Shown here in pieces: positions 35,386 to 47,716 of a DNA stretch of 64,000 nucleotides. A model generated the notes under the pieces. The model saw only the letters and a list, made by a program, of their open reading frames with translations, ran no database searches and had not been told where the DNA came from. Position 1 is the stretch's first letter, and each line of letters opens with the position of its first letter. The stretch lies in the NCBI GenBank assembly GCA_903813345.2, contig CAIIXF020000457.1:264513-328512 (forward strand), given 5' to 3'. This stretch comes from Owenia fusiformis. Its lineage: Eukaryota; Annelida; Polychaeta; Sabellida; Oweniidae. Position numbers and translations under genes: made by a program.

Positions 35386-37280
35386 TTATTCTTTTTTCTT
35401 CCTCCTCACCAAATTTCTCGTCAACTATAACAGCTTACTTAATCCAACTTACATGGTTAACTTAAGACTGTATCCGGCTTTCTGGGAAATTAGGTCAAAT
35501 TTTTATCTAGGTCAAAGGTCAAGAACTAGGTCAAATCCAGTACTTTGTCACTTTTTCCCATTATCTCGGTCGTCCTTCAATATTTTTGATCCTGGTTTTT
35601 TTCATTGTGTTCCTCATAAAAAAGGAGAAAACCTATGTCCACAATTTAGTTTTTTGGTATCTCAAACCGATTTCGAGATATCAGTGTCCGAAAACGAGGT
35701 CCAAAAAAAATTTCACCGAATCCAATGTCCAGGATATCAGTCTTATAGGAAATCTTCTCAGGATTCCGAATCTGAAAACCAAATTTCGATCTGACTTCCG
35801 GTTCAGAAGTTATGGCGTTTTGAAAATTCAAAAATCGCTAAATTTGGTGCCCCATGTTAATTCAATGGGAAAAAATATTTTTTTGAAGTGTAAAATACGA
35901 GATATAGACTAAGCACAGCTAAACATAATGGAAGCCCATAAAAGAAAGGGACCACAAGACCTTCTTTTCATAAAAATTTGGACACCAAAATGCCTAGGTC
36001 AAAATCTAGGTCAAATTCAAAGTTTTTCCTTATTTTTGCGATTCTGACACTACAGATTAATTATATTCTTCGAAAATTTGCATACATGTAGCCAATAATG
36101 TGCTAATAGTGTTAGCCTTTTGCCGTCAGAAAGTATTTTGACCCACTTTTGAGATATGGTGTCCGAAAAGTAGGTCAAACTAAAAATGTCTCCAAATTTA
36201 ACGTATGCGTTATGAATTAAGGGTAGAATTTTCTCAAGAATCCAAATCTGCAATTCAAATTTCAATCCGACTTTTGGTTTGGAATTAATGTCGTTTTGAA
36301 AGCTCAAAAATCGCTAAATTTGGTGCCCCATGTTATGGCAATGGGAAAAAAGATTTTTTTGAAGTGTAAAATACGAGATAAAGACTGAGTACAGCTTCAC
36401 ATAATGAAAACCTATAAAAGAAAGGGACCTCAAAAGCTAGCTAGCTTCACAATTTGGTCACCAAAATGCCTAGGTCAAAATCAAGGTCAAATTTATAGTT
36501 TTAACTTATTTTTGCGATTCTGACACTACACTTTAATTATTTGCTTCAAAATTTTGTATACAGGTAGCAAAGAGTGTGCTAATAGTGTTAGCCTTTTTGC
36601 CGTCAGAAAGTATTTTGACCCACTTTTGAGATATAGTGTACGAAAAGTAGGTCAACATGAAAGTTTCTCCAAATTTAACGTATGAGTTATGAATTAGGGT
36701 AGAATTTTCTCAGGAATCCGAATCTGCAAATCAAATTTTAATCCGACACCCGGTTTGGAAGTAATGGCGTTTTGAAAAATTAAAAAACTGGTATTTTGAT
36801 ATCCCATGTTATGTCAATTATCTTTGTCACTATTCGTCGTTATTCCTTTATCTTTTTTTCATCATGTAGCTTAAAGACAGTCCTTTCATTATTGTAACTG
36901 TCTTTTTTGATTACTCTTACCGATTTTGAGGAATGGCGTCCGGAAAGTAGGTCAACATAAAAAGTTCTCAAAATTTAATGTATGAGTTATGACACAAACG
37001 TAGAATTTTCTCAGAAATTCGAATCTGCAAACCAAATTTCGACCCAAATTCTGGTTAGATAGTTATAGCTGTTTGAAGGCTCGAAAAGTCGATATTATGA
37101 TATCCCCATGTTAAGCCAATGTAGACGAAGATAAGCTACTTAAGAGTTGTCTAAATGTCTGTATTCTAGATGACTCAGCTTATTCTGAATGGCTCAGCTA
37201 ACAGTATTTTGGATGACTCAGCTTAAAAAAAGTTTTAAATCTGGAGTCTTAAATTGAACTTGTTCAATTTACATGTCTAG
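35386..37280 (+). mobile_element. Array unit A2
   Basis: A-type leader, without the 5' hairpin block. DR1 at 35509-35521, CTAG at 37277-37280. Very similar to A1 and A3 throughout. Confidence 0.75.
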
Positions 37281-39436
37281 TTATTATTAGACTCCAGATT
37301 GAAAATCTGGAGTCTATTGTTTTTGCCTGTTTTCTTTATTATTAGACTCCAGATGAAATCTGGAGTCTATTGTTTTCGTCAGTTTTCTTATTCTTATTAT
37401 TCTTCTGATTATTAGACTCCAGATTGAAAATCTGGAGTCTATTGTTTTTGCCTGTTTTCTTTATTATTATTATTATTATTATTAGACTCCAGATTGAAAA
37501 TCTGGAGTCTATTGTTTTTGCCTGTTTTCTTATTATTATTATTATTATTCTTTTTTCTTCCTCCTCACCAAATTTCTCGTCAACTATAACAGCTTACTTA
37601 ATCCAACTTACATGGTTAACTAAAGACTCTATCCGGCTTTCTCGGAAATTAGGTCAAATTTTTATCTAGGTCAAAGGTCAAGAACTAGGTCAAATTCAGT
37701 ACTTTGTCACTTTTTCCCATTATCTCGGTCGTCCTTCAATATTTTTGATCCTGGTTTTTTTCATTGTGTTCCTCATAAAAAAGTAGAAAACCTAGGGTCG
37801 ATTTAGTTTTTTGGTATCTCAAACAGATTTCGAGATATCAGTGTCCGAAAACGAGGTCCAAAGAAAATTTCTCCAAATCCAATGTCAAGGATATCAGTCT
37901 TATAGGAAATTTTCTCAGGATTCCGAATCTGAAAACCAAATTTCGATCTGACTTCCGGTTCAGAAGTTATGGCGTTTTGAAAATTCAAAAATCGCTAAAT
38001 TTGGTGCCCCATGTTAATTCAATGGGAAAAAATATTTTTTTGAAGTGTAAAATACGAGATATAGACTAAGCACAGCTAAACATAATGGAAGCCCATAAAA
38101 GATGGGACCACAAGACCTTCTTTTCATAAAAATTTGGACACCAAAATGCCTAGGTCAAAATCTAGGTCAAATTCAAAGTTTTTACTTATTTTTGCGATTC
38201 TGACACTACAGATTAATTATATTCTTCGAAATTTTGTATACATGTAGCCAAGAGTGTGCTAATAGTGTTAGCCTTTTGCCGTCAGAAAGTATTTTGACCC
38301 ACTTTTGAGATACGGTGTCCGAAAAGTAGGTCAAACTAAAAAGTTCTCCAAATTTAACGTATGAGTTATGAATTAAGGGTAGAATTTTCTCAGGAATCCA
38401 AATCTGCAAACCAAATTTCAATCTGACTTTTGGTTTGGAAGTTATGTCGTTTTGAAAGCTCAAAAATCGCTAAATTTGGTGCCCCATGTTATGGCAATGG
38501 GAAAAATGATTTTTTTGAAGTGTAAAATACGAGATAAAGACTGAGTACAGCTTCACATAATGAAAGCCTATAAAAGAAAGGGACCTCAAAAGCTAGCTAG
38601 CTTCACAATTTGGTCACCAAAATGCCTAGGTCAAAATCTAGGTCAAATTTATAGTTTTAACTTATTTTTGCGATTCTGACACTACACTTTAATTATTTGC
38701 TTCAAAATTTTGTATACAGGTAGCAAAGAGTGTGCTTATAGTGTTAACCTTTTGCCGTCAGAAAGTATTTTGACCCACTTTTGAGATATAGTGTCCGAAA
38801 AGTAGGTCAACATGAAAGTTTCTCCAAATTTAACGTATGAGTTATGAATTAAGGGTAGAATTTTCTCAGGAATCCGAATTTGCAAATCAAATTTCAATCC
38901 GACACCCGGTTTGGAAGTAATGGCGTTTTGAAAAATTAAAAAATTGGTATTTTGATATCCCATGTTATGTCAATTATCTTTGTCACTATTCGTCGTTATT
39001 CCTTTATCTTTTTTTCATCATGTAGCTTAAAGACAGTCCTTTCATTATTGTGACTGTCTCTTTAGATTACTCTTACCGATTTTGAGGAATGGCGTCCGGA
39101 AAGTAGGTCAACATAAAAAGTTCTCAAAATTTAATGTATGAGTTATGACACAAACGTAGAATTTTCTCAGAAATTCGAATCTGCAAACCAAATTTCGACC
39201 CAAATTCTGGTTAGATAGTTATAGCTGTTTGAAGTCTCGAAAAGTCGATATTATGATATCCCCATGTTTAGACAATGTAGACGAAGATAAGCTACTTAAG
39301 AGTTGTCTAAATGTCTGTATTCTAGATGACTCAGCTTATTCTGAATGGCTCAGCTTACAGTATTTTGGATGACTCAGCTTAAAAAAAGTTTTAAATCTGG
39401 AGTCTTAAATTGAACTTGTTCAATTTACATGTCTAG
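37281..39436 (+). mobile_element. Array unit A3 with four 5' hairpin stubs
   Basis: Hairpin blocks begin at about 37289, 37343, 37413 and 37483, the second with a 2-base-shorter stem (CAGATGAAATCTG). Then comes an A-type body with DR1 at 37668-37680 and CTAG at 39433-39436. Without the stubs its length (about 1.9 kb) equals A2. Confidence 0.75.
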
Positions 39437-41159
39437 TTATTATTCTTTTTTCTTCCTCCTCACCAAATTTCTCGTCAACTATAACAGCTTACTTAATCCA
39501 ACTTACATGGTTAACTAAAGACTGAAACCGGCTTTCTGGGAAATTAGGTCAAATTTTTATCTAGGTCAAAGGTCAAGAACTAGGTCAAATCTTACATTTT
39601 CAACATTCTTCATCATATCTTCGTCAATATTCTTCGTAACTCCTTCATCTTTTTTTCATCGTGTAGCTTAGAAAAAGGCGAATCAAAGATATGACATCAG
39701 AATTTTGATTACTCTTACCGATTTTGAGATATGGCGTCCGAAATGTAGGTCACGCCTAAACATGCTCCAAATCGAATGTGTGAGCAATGAAAAAGATGTA
39801 GAATTTTCTCAGGAATCCAAATCTGCAAACCAAATTTGAATCGGACTTCCGGTTCGGAAGTTATGGCGTTTTGAAAGCTCAAAAATCGCTAAATTTGGTG
39901 CCTATGTTAAGTCAATGGGAAAAAAGACTTTTTCGAAGTGTAAAATACAGGATATAGACTGAGTACAGCTTAACATAATGAATGCTTATAAAAGAAGGGG
40001 ACCTCAAAAGCTACATAGCTTCAAAATTTGGACACCAAAATGCCTAGGTCAAAATCTAGGTCAAATTCATAGTTTTTCCTTATTTTTACGATTCTGACAC
40101 TACACTTTAATAATTTACTTCAAACTTTTGTATACAGGTAGCAAAGAGTGTGCTAATAGTGTTAGCCTTTTGCCGTCAGAAAGTATTTTGACCCACTTTT
40201 GAGATATGGTGTCCGAAAAGTAGGTCAAAATAAAAAGTTCTCCAGATTCAACGTATGAGTTATATATTAAGGGAAGAATTTTCTCAGGAATCCGAATCTG
40301 CAAACCAAATTTCGATCCGACTTCCGGTTCGGAAGTTATGGCGTGTCCAAAAAGTAGGTCAAAATAAAAAAATTCCAAATTTAACGTATGAGTTATAAAT
40401 TAGGGGTAGAATTTTGTCAGGAATCCGAATCTGCAAACCAAATTTCAATCCGACTTCCGGTTCGAAAGTTATTGCGTTTTGAAAGCTCAAAAATTGCTAA
40501 ATTTGATGCCCAATATTATGTCAATGAGAAAAAGGATTTTTTGAAGTGTAAAATACCAGATATAGACTGAGTACAGCTTAATATTCTGAAAGCCTATAAA
40601 AGGAGGGGACCTCGAAGGCTATCTAGCTTTAAAATTTGGACGCAAAAATGCCTTGGTAAAAATCTAGGTCAAATTCATAGTTTTTCCTTATTTTTGCGAT
40701 TCTGACATTACACTTTAAGGATTTGCTTCAAAATTTTGTATACAGGTAGCAAAGAGTGTGCTTATAGTGTTAGCCTTCTGCCGTCAGAAAGTTTTTTGAC
40801 CCACTTTTGAGATATGGTGTCCGACATGTAGGTCAAAATAAGAAATTCTCCAAATTTAACGTATGAGTTATGAATTAAGGGTAGAATTTTCTCAGGAATC
40901 AGAATCTTTAAACCAAATTTCGATCTAACTTCTGGTTAGATAGTTATAGCGGTTTGAAGTCTCGAAAAGTCGATATGATGATATCCCCATGTTAAGCTAA
41001 TAGAGTCGAAGATAGCCTTCTTAAAAGTTGTCTAAATATCTATATTCTAGCTGACTCAGCTTATTCTGAATGACTCAGCTTACAAGTTCTGGATGACCCA
41101 GCTTAAAAAAGTTTGAAATCTGGAGTCTTAAATTGAACTTGTTCAATTTACATGTCTAG
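39437..41159 (+). mobile_element. Array unit B2 (empty-site copy for the LINE)
   Basis: B-type leader, DR1 at 39563-39575, uninterrupted TTTTGTATACAGGTAGC at about 40735-40751 where B1 carries the LINE, and CTAG at 41156-41159. Confidence 0.75.
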
Positions 41160-42571
41160 TTATTCTTATTCTAACCCAGTTTTCTCAATAACCATAAGGT
41201 TTTCAGTAAAGTCAGTCATTTGGTCAATTTAGGTCCAGAATCTAGTTCCTCGGAAATTGGGTCAAATTTTTAGCTAGGTCAAAGGTCAAGAACTAGGTCA
41301 AATCAAGTACTTTGTCACTTTTTTCGATTTTCTCGGTCAACCTTCAATATTTTTGATCCGTTTTTTTTTCATTGTGTTCCTTATAAAAAAGTAGAAAATC
41401 TAGGGTCGATTTAGTTTTTTGATATCTCAAACCGATTTCGAGATATCAGTGTCCGAAAACAAGGTCCAAAAAAAATATCTCCGAATCAAATGTCCAGGAT
41501 ATTAGTCATATAGGAAATTTTCTCAGAATTCCGAATCTGAAAACCAAATTTAGATCAGACTTCCGGTTCAGAAGTTATGGCGTTTTGAAAGCTCAAAAAT
41601 CGCTAAATTTGGTGCCCATGTTAAGTCAATGGGAAAAAAGATTTTTTTGAAGTAAAAAATATGAAATATAGACTGAGTTTAGCTAAATATAATGAAAGCT
41701 TTTAAAAGAATGGGACCTCAAAAGCCATCTAGCTTCAAAATTTGGACACCAAAATGCCTAGGTCAAAATCTAGGTCAAATTCAAAGTTTTTCCTTATTTT
41801 TGCGATTCTGACACTACAGATTAATTATATTCTTCGAAATTTTGTATACATGTAGCCAAGAGTACGCTAATAGTGTTAGCCTTTTGCCGTCAGAAAGTAT
41901 TTTGACCCACTTTTGAGATATGGTGTCCGAAAAGTAGGTCAAAATAAAAAGTTCTCCAAATTTAACGTTTGAGTTATGAATTAAGAATAGAATCTTCTCA
42001 GAAATCCGAATCTGCAAAACAAATTTCAATTCGACTTCCGGTTCCGAAGTTATGGCGTGTCCGAAAAGTAGGTCAAAATAAAAATTCGCCAAATTTAACG
42101 TATGAGTTATGAATTAGGGGTAGAATTTTGTCAGGAATCCGAATCTGCAAATCAAATTTCGATACGACTTCCGGTTCGGATGTTATGACGTTTTGAAATT
42201 TCAAGAAAAATCGATCTGATGGTATCCTGATAGAAAGTCAAGAGTAGAGAAGAAAATATTGAAAAATGCATCCATCCTTCCTTTCTGATCCTATCCTATC
42301 CTCCCTATCTACCCTTGCTTCGTATCCTCTCCTTCCTATCCTTCCTATTCTATCCCTTCTTCCTATTCTATTATATCATTCTTTCCTATTCTATCCTATA
42401 GTTCCTTCCTATTCTATCCTATCCTTCCTTCCTTTTTCATCCATCCATCCATTCATCTTTTTCTGGATGACTTAGCTTATTTTGGATGACTTGGCTTATT
42501 CTGGATGACTCGGCTAAAAAAAGTCTAGATCTGGAGTCTGAAATTGAACTCGTTCAATTTCCAAAATCTAG
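41160..42571 (+). mobile_element. Array unit D1
   Basis: D-type leader (ATAACCATAAGGTTTTCAGTAAAG), DR1 at 41276-41288, a pyrimidine tract at 42268-42458, terminal inverted repeat GAAATTGAACTCGTTCAATTTC and CTAG at 42568-42571. Confidence 0.75.
42268..42458 (+). repeat. CCTATCC pyrimidine-rich minisatellite (unit D1)
   Basis: About 190 bp of almost pure C/T with A spacers (CCTATCCTTCCTATTCTATC-like). Homologous tracts occupy the same place in D2 (about 47430-47602) and D3 (about 49540-49735), so it is a fixed module of D-type units. Confidence 0.85.
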
Positions 42572-44234
42572 TTATTATTATTATTATTCTTTTTTCTTCC
42601 TCCTCACCAAATTTCTCGTAAACTATAACAGCTTACTTAATCCAACTTACATGGTTAACTAAAGACTGAAACCGGCTTTCTGGGAAATTAGGTCAAATTT
42701 TTATCTAGGTCAAAGGTCAAGAACTAGGTCAAATCTTACATTTTCAACATTCTTCATCATATCTTCGTCAATATTCTTCGTAACTCCTTCATCTTTTTTT
42801 CATCGTGTAGCTTAGAAAAAGGCGAATCAAAGATATGACATCAGAATTTTGATTACTCTTACCGATTTTGAGATATGGCGTCCGAAATGTAGGTCACGCC
42901 TAAACATGCTCCAAATAGAATGTGTGAGCTATGAAAAAGATGTAGAATTTTCTAAGGAATCCAAATCTGCAAACCAAATTTGGATCGGACTGCCGGTTCG
43001 GAAGTTATGGCGTTTTGAAAGCTCAAAAATCGCTAAATTTGGTGCCTATGTTAAGTCAATGGGAAAAAAGACTTTTTCGAAGTGTAAAATTCAGGATATA
43101 GACTGAGTACAGCTTAACATCATGAATGCTTATAAAAGAAGGGGACCTCAAAAGTTACATAGCTTCAAAATTTGGACACCAAAATGCCTAGGTCAAAATC
43201 TAGGTCAAATTCATAGTTTTTCCTTATTTTTACGATTCTGACACTACACTTTAATAATTTACTTCAAAATTTTGTATACAGGTAGCAAAGAGTCTGCTAA
43301 TAGTGTTAGCCTTTTGCCGTCAGAAAGTATTTTGACCCACTTTTGAGATATGGTGTCCGAAAAGTAGGTTAAAATAAAAAGTTCTCCAGATTCAACGTAT
43401 GAGTTATGAATTAAGAGTAGAATTTTCTCAGGAATCCGAATCTGCAAATCAAATTTCGATCCGACTTCCGGTTTGGAAGTTATGGCGTGTCCAAAAATTA
43501 GGTCAAAATAAAAAATTTCCAAATTTAACGTATGAGTTATGAATTAGGGTTGGAATTTTGTCAGGAATCCGAATCTGCAAACTAAATTTCGATCCGACTT
43601 CCAGTTCGAAAGTTATGGCGTTTTGAAAGCTCAAAAATCGCTAAATTTGGTGCCCCATGTTATGTCAATGGGAAAAAGGATTTTTTGAAGTGTAAAATAC
43701 CAGATATAGACTAAGTACAGCTTAATATTCTGAAAGCCTATAAAAGGAGGGGACCTCGAAGGCTATCTAGCTTTAAAATTTGGACGCAAAAATGCCTTGG
43801 TCAAAATCTAAGTCAAGTTCATAGTTTTTCCTTATTTTTGCGATTTTGACATTACACTTTAAGGATTTGCTTCAAAATTTTGTATACAGGTAGCAAAGAG
43901 TGTGCTTATAGTGTTAGCCTTCTGCCGTCAGAAAGTTTTTTGACCCACTTTTGAGATATGGTGTCCGAAATGTAGGTCAAACAAAAAATTCTCCAAATTT
44001 AACGTATGAGTTAGATGGTTATAGCGGTTTGAAGTCTCGAAAAGTCGATATGATGATATCCCCATGTTAGCTAATAGAGTCGAAGATAGCCTTCTTAAAA
44101 GTTGTCTAAATGTCTATATTCTAGCTGACTCAGCTTATTCTGAATGATTCAGCTTACAAGTTCTGGATGACTCAGCTTAAAAAAAGTTTGAAATCTGGAG
44201 TCTTAAATTGAACTTGTTCAATTTACATGTCTAG
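42572..44234 (+). mobile_element. Array unit B3
   Basis: B-type leader, DR1 at 42707-42719, CTAG at 44231-44234. The third internal subrepeat has a deletion near 44005 compared with B1 and B2. Confidence 0.75.
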
Positions 44235-45804
44235 TTATTCTTCCTCCTCACCAAATTTCTCGTCAACTATAACAGCTTACTTAATCCAACTTACATGGTT
44301 AACTAAGGACTGTATCCGGCTTTCTGGGAAATTAGGTCAAATTTCTATCTAGGTCATAGGTCAAAAACTAGGTCAAATCTTGGATTTTCACTAATTCACC
44401 ACTTTTCTCAGTCGTCTTTCAATATTTTTGCTCCGGGTTTTTTTCATCATGTTCCTTGGAAAAAACGCTAATTCCGTAAGGCAAATCGTTTTTTGATTAC
44501 TCTTACCGATTTTGAGATATTGCGTCCGAAAAGTAGGTCAGAACAAAAAACTCTCCAAATTCAACATGTGAGTTATGAAATAAGTGTAGAATGATCTCAG
44601 GAATCCGAATCTGCAAACCAAATTTGGATCGGACTTCCGGTTCGGAAGTTATGGCGTTTTGAAAGCTCAAAAATCGCTAAATTTGGTGCCTATGTTAAGT
44701 CAATGGGAAAAAAGACTTTTTCGAAGTGTAAAATACAAGATATAGACTGAGTACAGCTTAACATAATGAATGCTTATAAAAGAAGGGGACCTCAAAAGCT
44801 ACATAGCTTCAAAATTTGAACACCAAAATGCCTAGGTCAAAATCTAGGTCAAATTCATAGTTTTTCCTTATTTTTACGATTCTGACACTACACTTTAATA
44901 ATTTACTTCATAATTTTGTATAGAGGTAGCAAAGAGTGTGCTAATAGTGTTAGCCTTTTGCCGTCAGAAAGTATTTTGACCCACTTTTGAGATATGGTGT
45001 CCGAAAAGTAGGTCAAAATAAAAAATTCCCCAAATTTAACATATGAGCTATGAATTAAGGGTAGAATTTTCCCAGAAATCCGAATCTGCAAACCAAATTT
45101 CAATCCGACTTTCGGTGCGGAAGTTATGGCGTTTTGAAAGCTCAAAAATCGCTAAATTTGGTGCCCCATGTTATGTCAATGAGAAAAAAGATTTTTTTGA
45201 AGTGTAAAATAACAGATATAAACTGAGTACAGCTTAACATTCTGAAAGCCTATAAAAGAAGGGGACCTCGAAGGCTATCTAGCTTTAAAATTTGGACACC
45301 AAAATGCCTAGGTCAAAATCTAGGTCAAATTCATAGTTTTTCCTTATTTTTGCGATTCTGACATTACACTTTAATGATTTGCTTCGAAGTTTTGTATACA
45401 GGTAGCAAAGAGTGTGCTTATAGTGTTAGCCTTTTGCCGTCAGAAAGTATTTTGACCCACTTTTGAGATATGGTGTCTGAAAAGTAGGTCAAAATAAAAA
45501 GTTCTCCAAATTTAGCGTATGAGTTATGAATTAAGGGTAGAATTTTCTCAGGAATCAGAATCTTTAAACCAAATTTCGATCCAACTTCTGATTAGATAGT
45601 TATAGCGGTTTGAAGTCTCGAAAAGTCCATATGATGATATCCCCATGTTAAGCCAATGGAGTCGAAGATAACATCGTCTAAATGTCTATATTCTAGCTGA
45701 CTCAGCTTATTCTGGATGACAGCTTACAGTTTTTGGATGACTCAGCTTAAAAAAAGTTTGAAATCTGGAGTCTTAAATTGAACTTGTTCAATTTACATGT
45801 CTAG
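44235..45804 (+). mobile_element. Array unit C2
   Basis: C-type leader, DR1 variant AGGTCATAGGTCA at 44351-44363, CTAG at 45801-45804. It follows a B unit, as C1 does. Confidence 0.75.
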
Positions 45805-47716
45805 TTATTAGACTCCAGATTGAAAATCTGGAGTCTATTGTTTTTGCCAGTATTCTTCTTCTTCTTATTATTATTTTTCTTTAAGAGTTTTTTCAATAAC
45901 TATAAGGTATCCAGTAAAGATCATAATACAGTCTATTTAGGTTCAGTATCTAGTTGGTGGGAAATTGGGTCAAATTTTTATCTAGGTCAAAGGTCAAGAA
46001 CTAGGTCAAATCCAGTACTTTGTCACTTTTTTCGATTTTCTCGGTCGTCCTTCAATATTTTTGATCCTGTTTTTTTTCATTGTGTTCCTAATAAAAAAGT
46101 AGGTTAGGACATTGTCGATTTTATTTTTTGATATCTCTTACCGATTTTGAGATATGGCGTCCGGAAAGAAGGTCAGAACAAAAAGTTCTCCAAATTCAAC
46201 ATGCGAGTTATGGAATAAGTGTAGAATGATCTCAGGAATCTGAATCTGCAAACCAAATTTGGATCCGACTTCCGGTTCAGAAGTTATATCGTTTTAAAAG
46301 CTCAAAAATCGCTAAATTTGGTGCCCATGTTAAATCAATGGGAAAAAAAGATTTTTTTGAAGTGAAAAATACGAAATATAGACTGAGTTCAGCTTAATTT
46401 AATGAAAGCTTTTAAAAGAAGGGGACCTAAAAAGCCATCTAGCTTCAAAATTTGGACACAAAAATGCCTAGGTCAAAATCTAGGTCAAATTCAAAGGTTT
46501 TCCTTATTTTTGCGATTCTGACACTACACTTCAATAATATTCTTCGAAATTGTGTATACATGTAGCCAAGAGTGTGCTAATAGTGTTAGCCTTTTGCCGT
46601 CAGAAAGTATTTTGACCCACTTTTGAGATATGGTGTCTGAAAAGTAGGTCAAAATAAAAAGTTCTCCAAATTTGACGTCTGAGTTATGATTAAAGTGTAG
46701 AATTTTCTCAGGAATCTGAATCTGCAAACCAAATTTCGATCAGACTTCTGGTTCTGAAGTTATGGCGTTTTGAAAGCTCAAAAATCGCTAAATTTTGAGC
46801 CCATGTTAAGTCAATGGGAAAAAAGATTTTTTTGAAGTGAAAAATACGAAATATAGACTAAGTTCAGCTAAATATAATGAAAGCTTTTAAAAGAATGGGA
46901 CCTCAAAAGCCATCTAGCTGTAAAGTTTGGACACCAAAATGCCTAGGTCAAAATCTAGGTCAAATTCAAAGTTTTTTCTTATTTTTGCGATTCTGACACT
47001 ACACTTTAATTATATTCTTCGAAATTGTGTATACATGTAGCCAAGAGTGTGCTAATAGCGTTAGCCTTTTGCCGTCAGAAAGAATTTTGACCCACTTTTG
47101 AGATATGGTGTCCGAAAAGTAGGTCAAAATAAAAAGTTCTCCAAATTTAACGTTTGAGTTATGAATTAAGAATAGAATTTTCTCAGAAATCCGAATCTGC
47201 AAACCAAATTTCGATCCGACTTCCGGTTCCGAAGTTATTGCGTGTCCAAAAAGTAGGTCAAAATAAAAATTCGCCACATTTAATGTTTGAGTTACGAATT
47301 AGGGGTAGAATTTTGTCAGGAATCCGAATCTTTAAATCAAATTTAGATCCGACTTGAAATTTCGGAAAATTGATCTGATGGTATCCTGATAGAAAGTCAA
47401 GAGTAGAGAAGAAAATATTGAAAAATTCATCCATCCTTCCTATCTGATCCTATCCTATCCTATCCTTCCTTCGTATCCTTTCCTTCCTATCCTCTCCTAT
47501 CATATCCTTTCTTCCTATTCTGTTCTATCCTTCTTTCTTAATCTATCCTATCGTTCCTTCCCATTCTATCCTATCCTACCTTCCTGTTTTATCCATCCAT
47601 CTTATTCTGGATGACTCAGCTTATTCTGGATGACTCGGCTTATTTTAGATGACTGGGCTTAAAAAAGTCTTGATCAGGAGTCTGAAATTGAACTTCGTTC
47701 AATTTCCCAAGTCTAG
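45805..47716 (+). mobile_element. Array unit D2
   Basis: Starts with one 5' hairpin block, then a D-type leader, DR1 at 45984-45996, pyrimidine tract at 47430-47602, CTAG at 47713-47716. Its leader is the empty-site counterpart of the foldback insertion in D3. Confidence 0.75.

Noticed and set aside
42266-42475. 69-codon frame rich in serine, proline and leucine
   Set aside because: A translation of the CCTATCC pyrimidine minisatellite.
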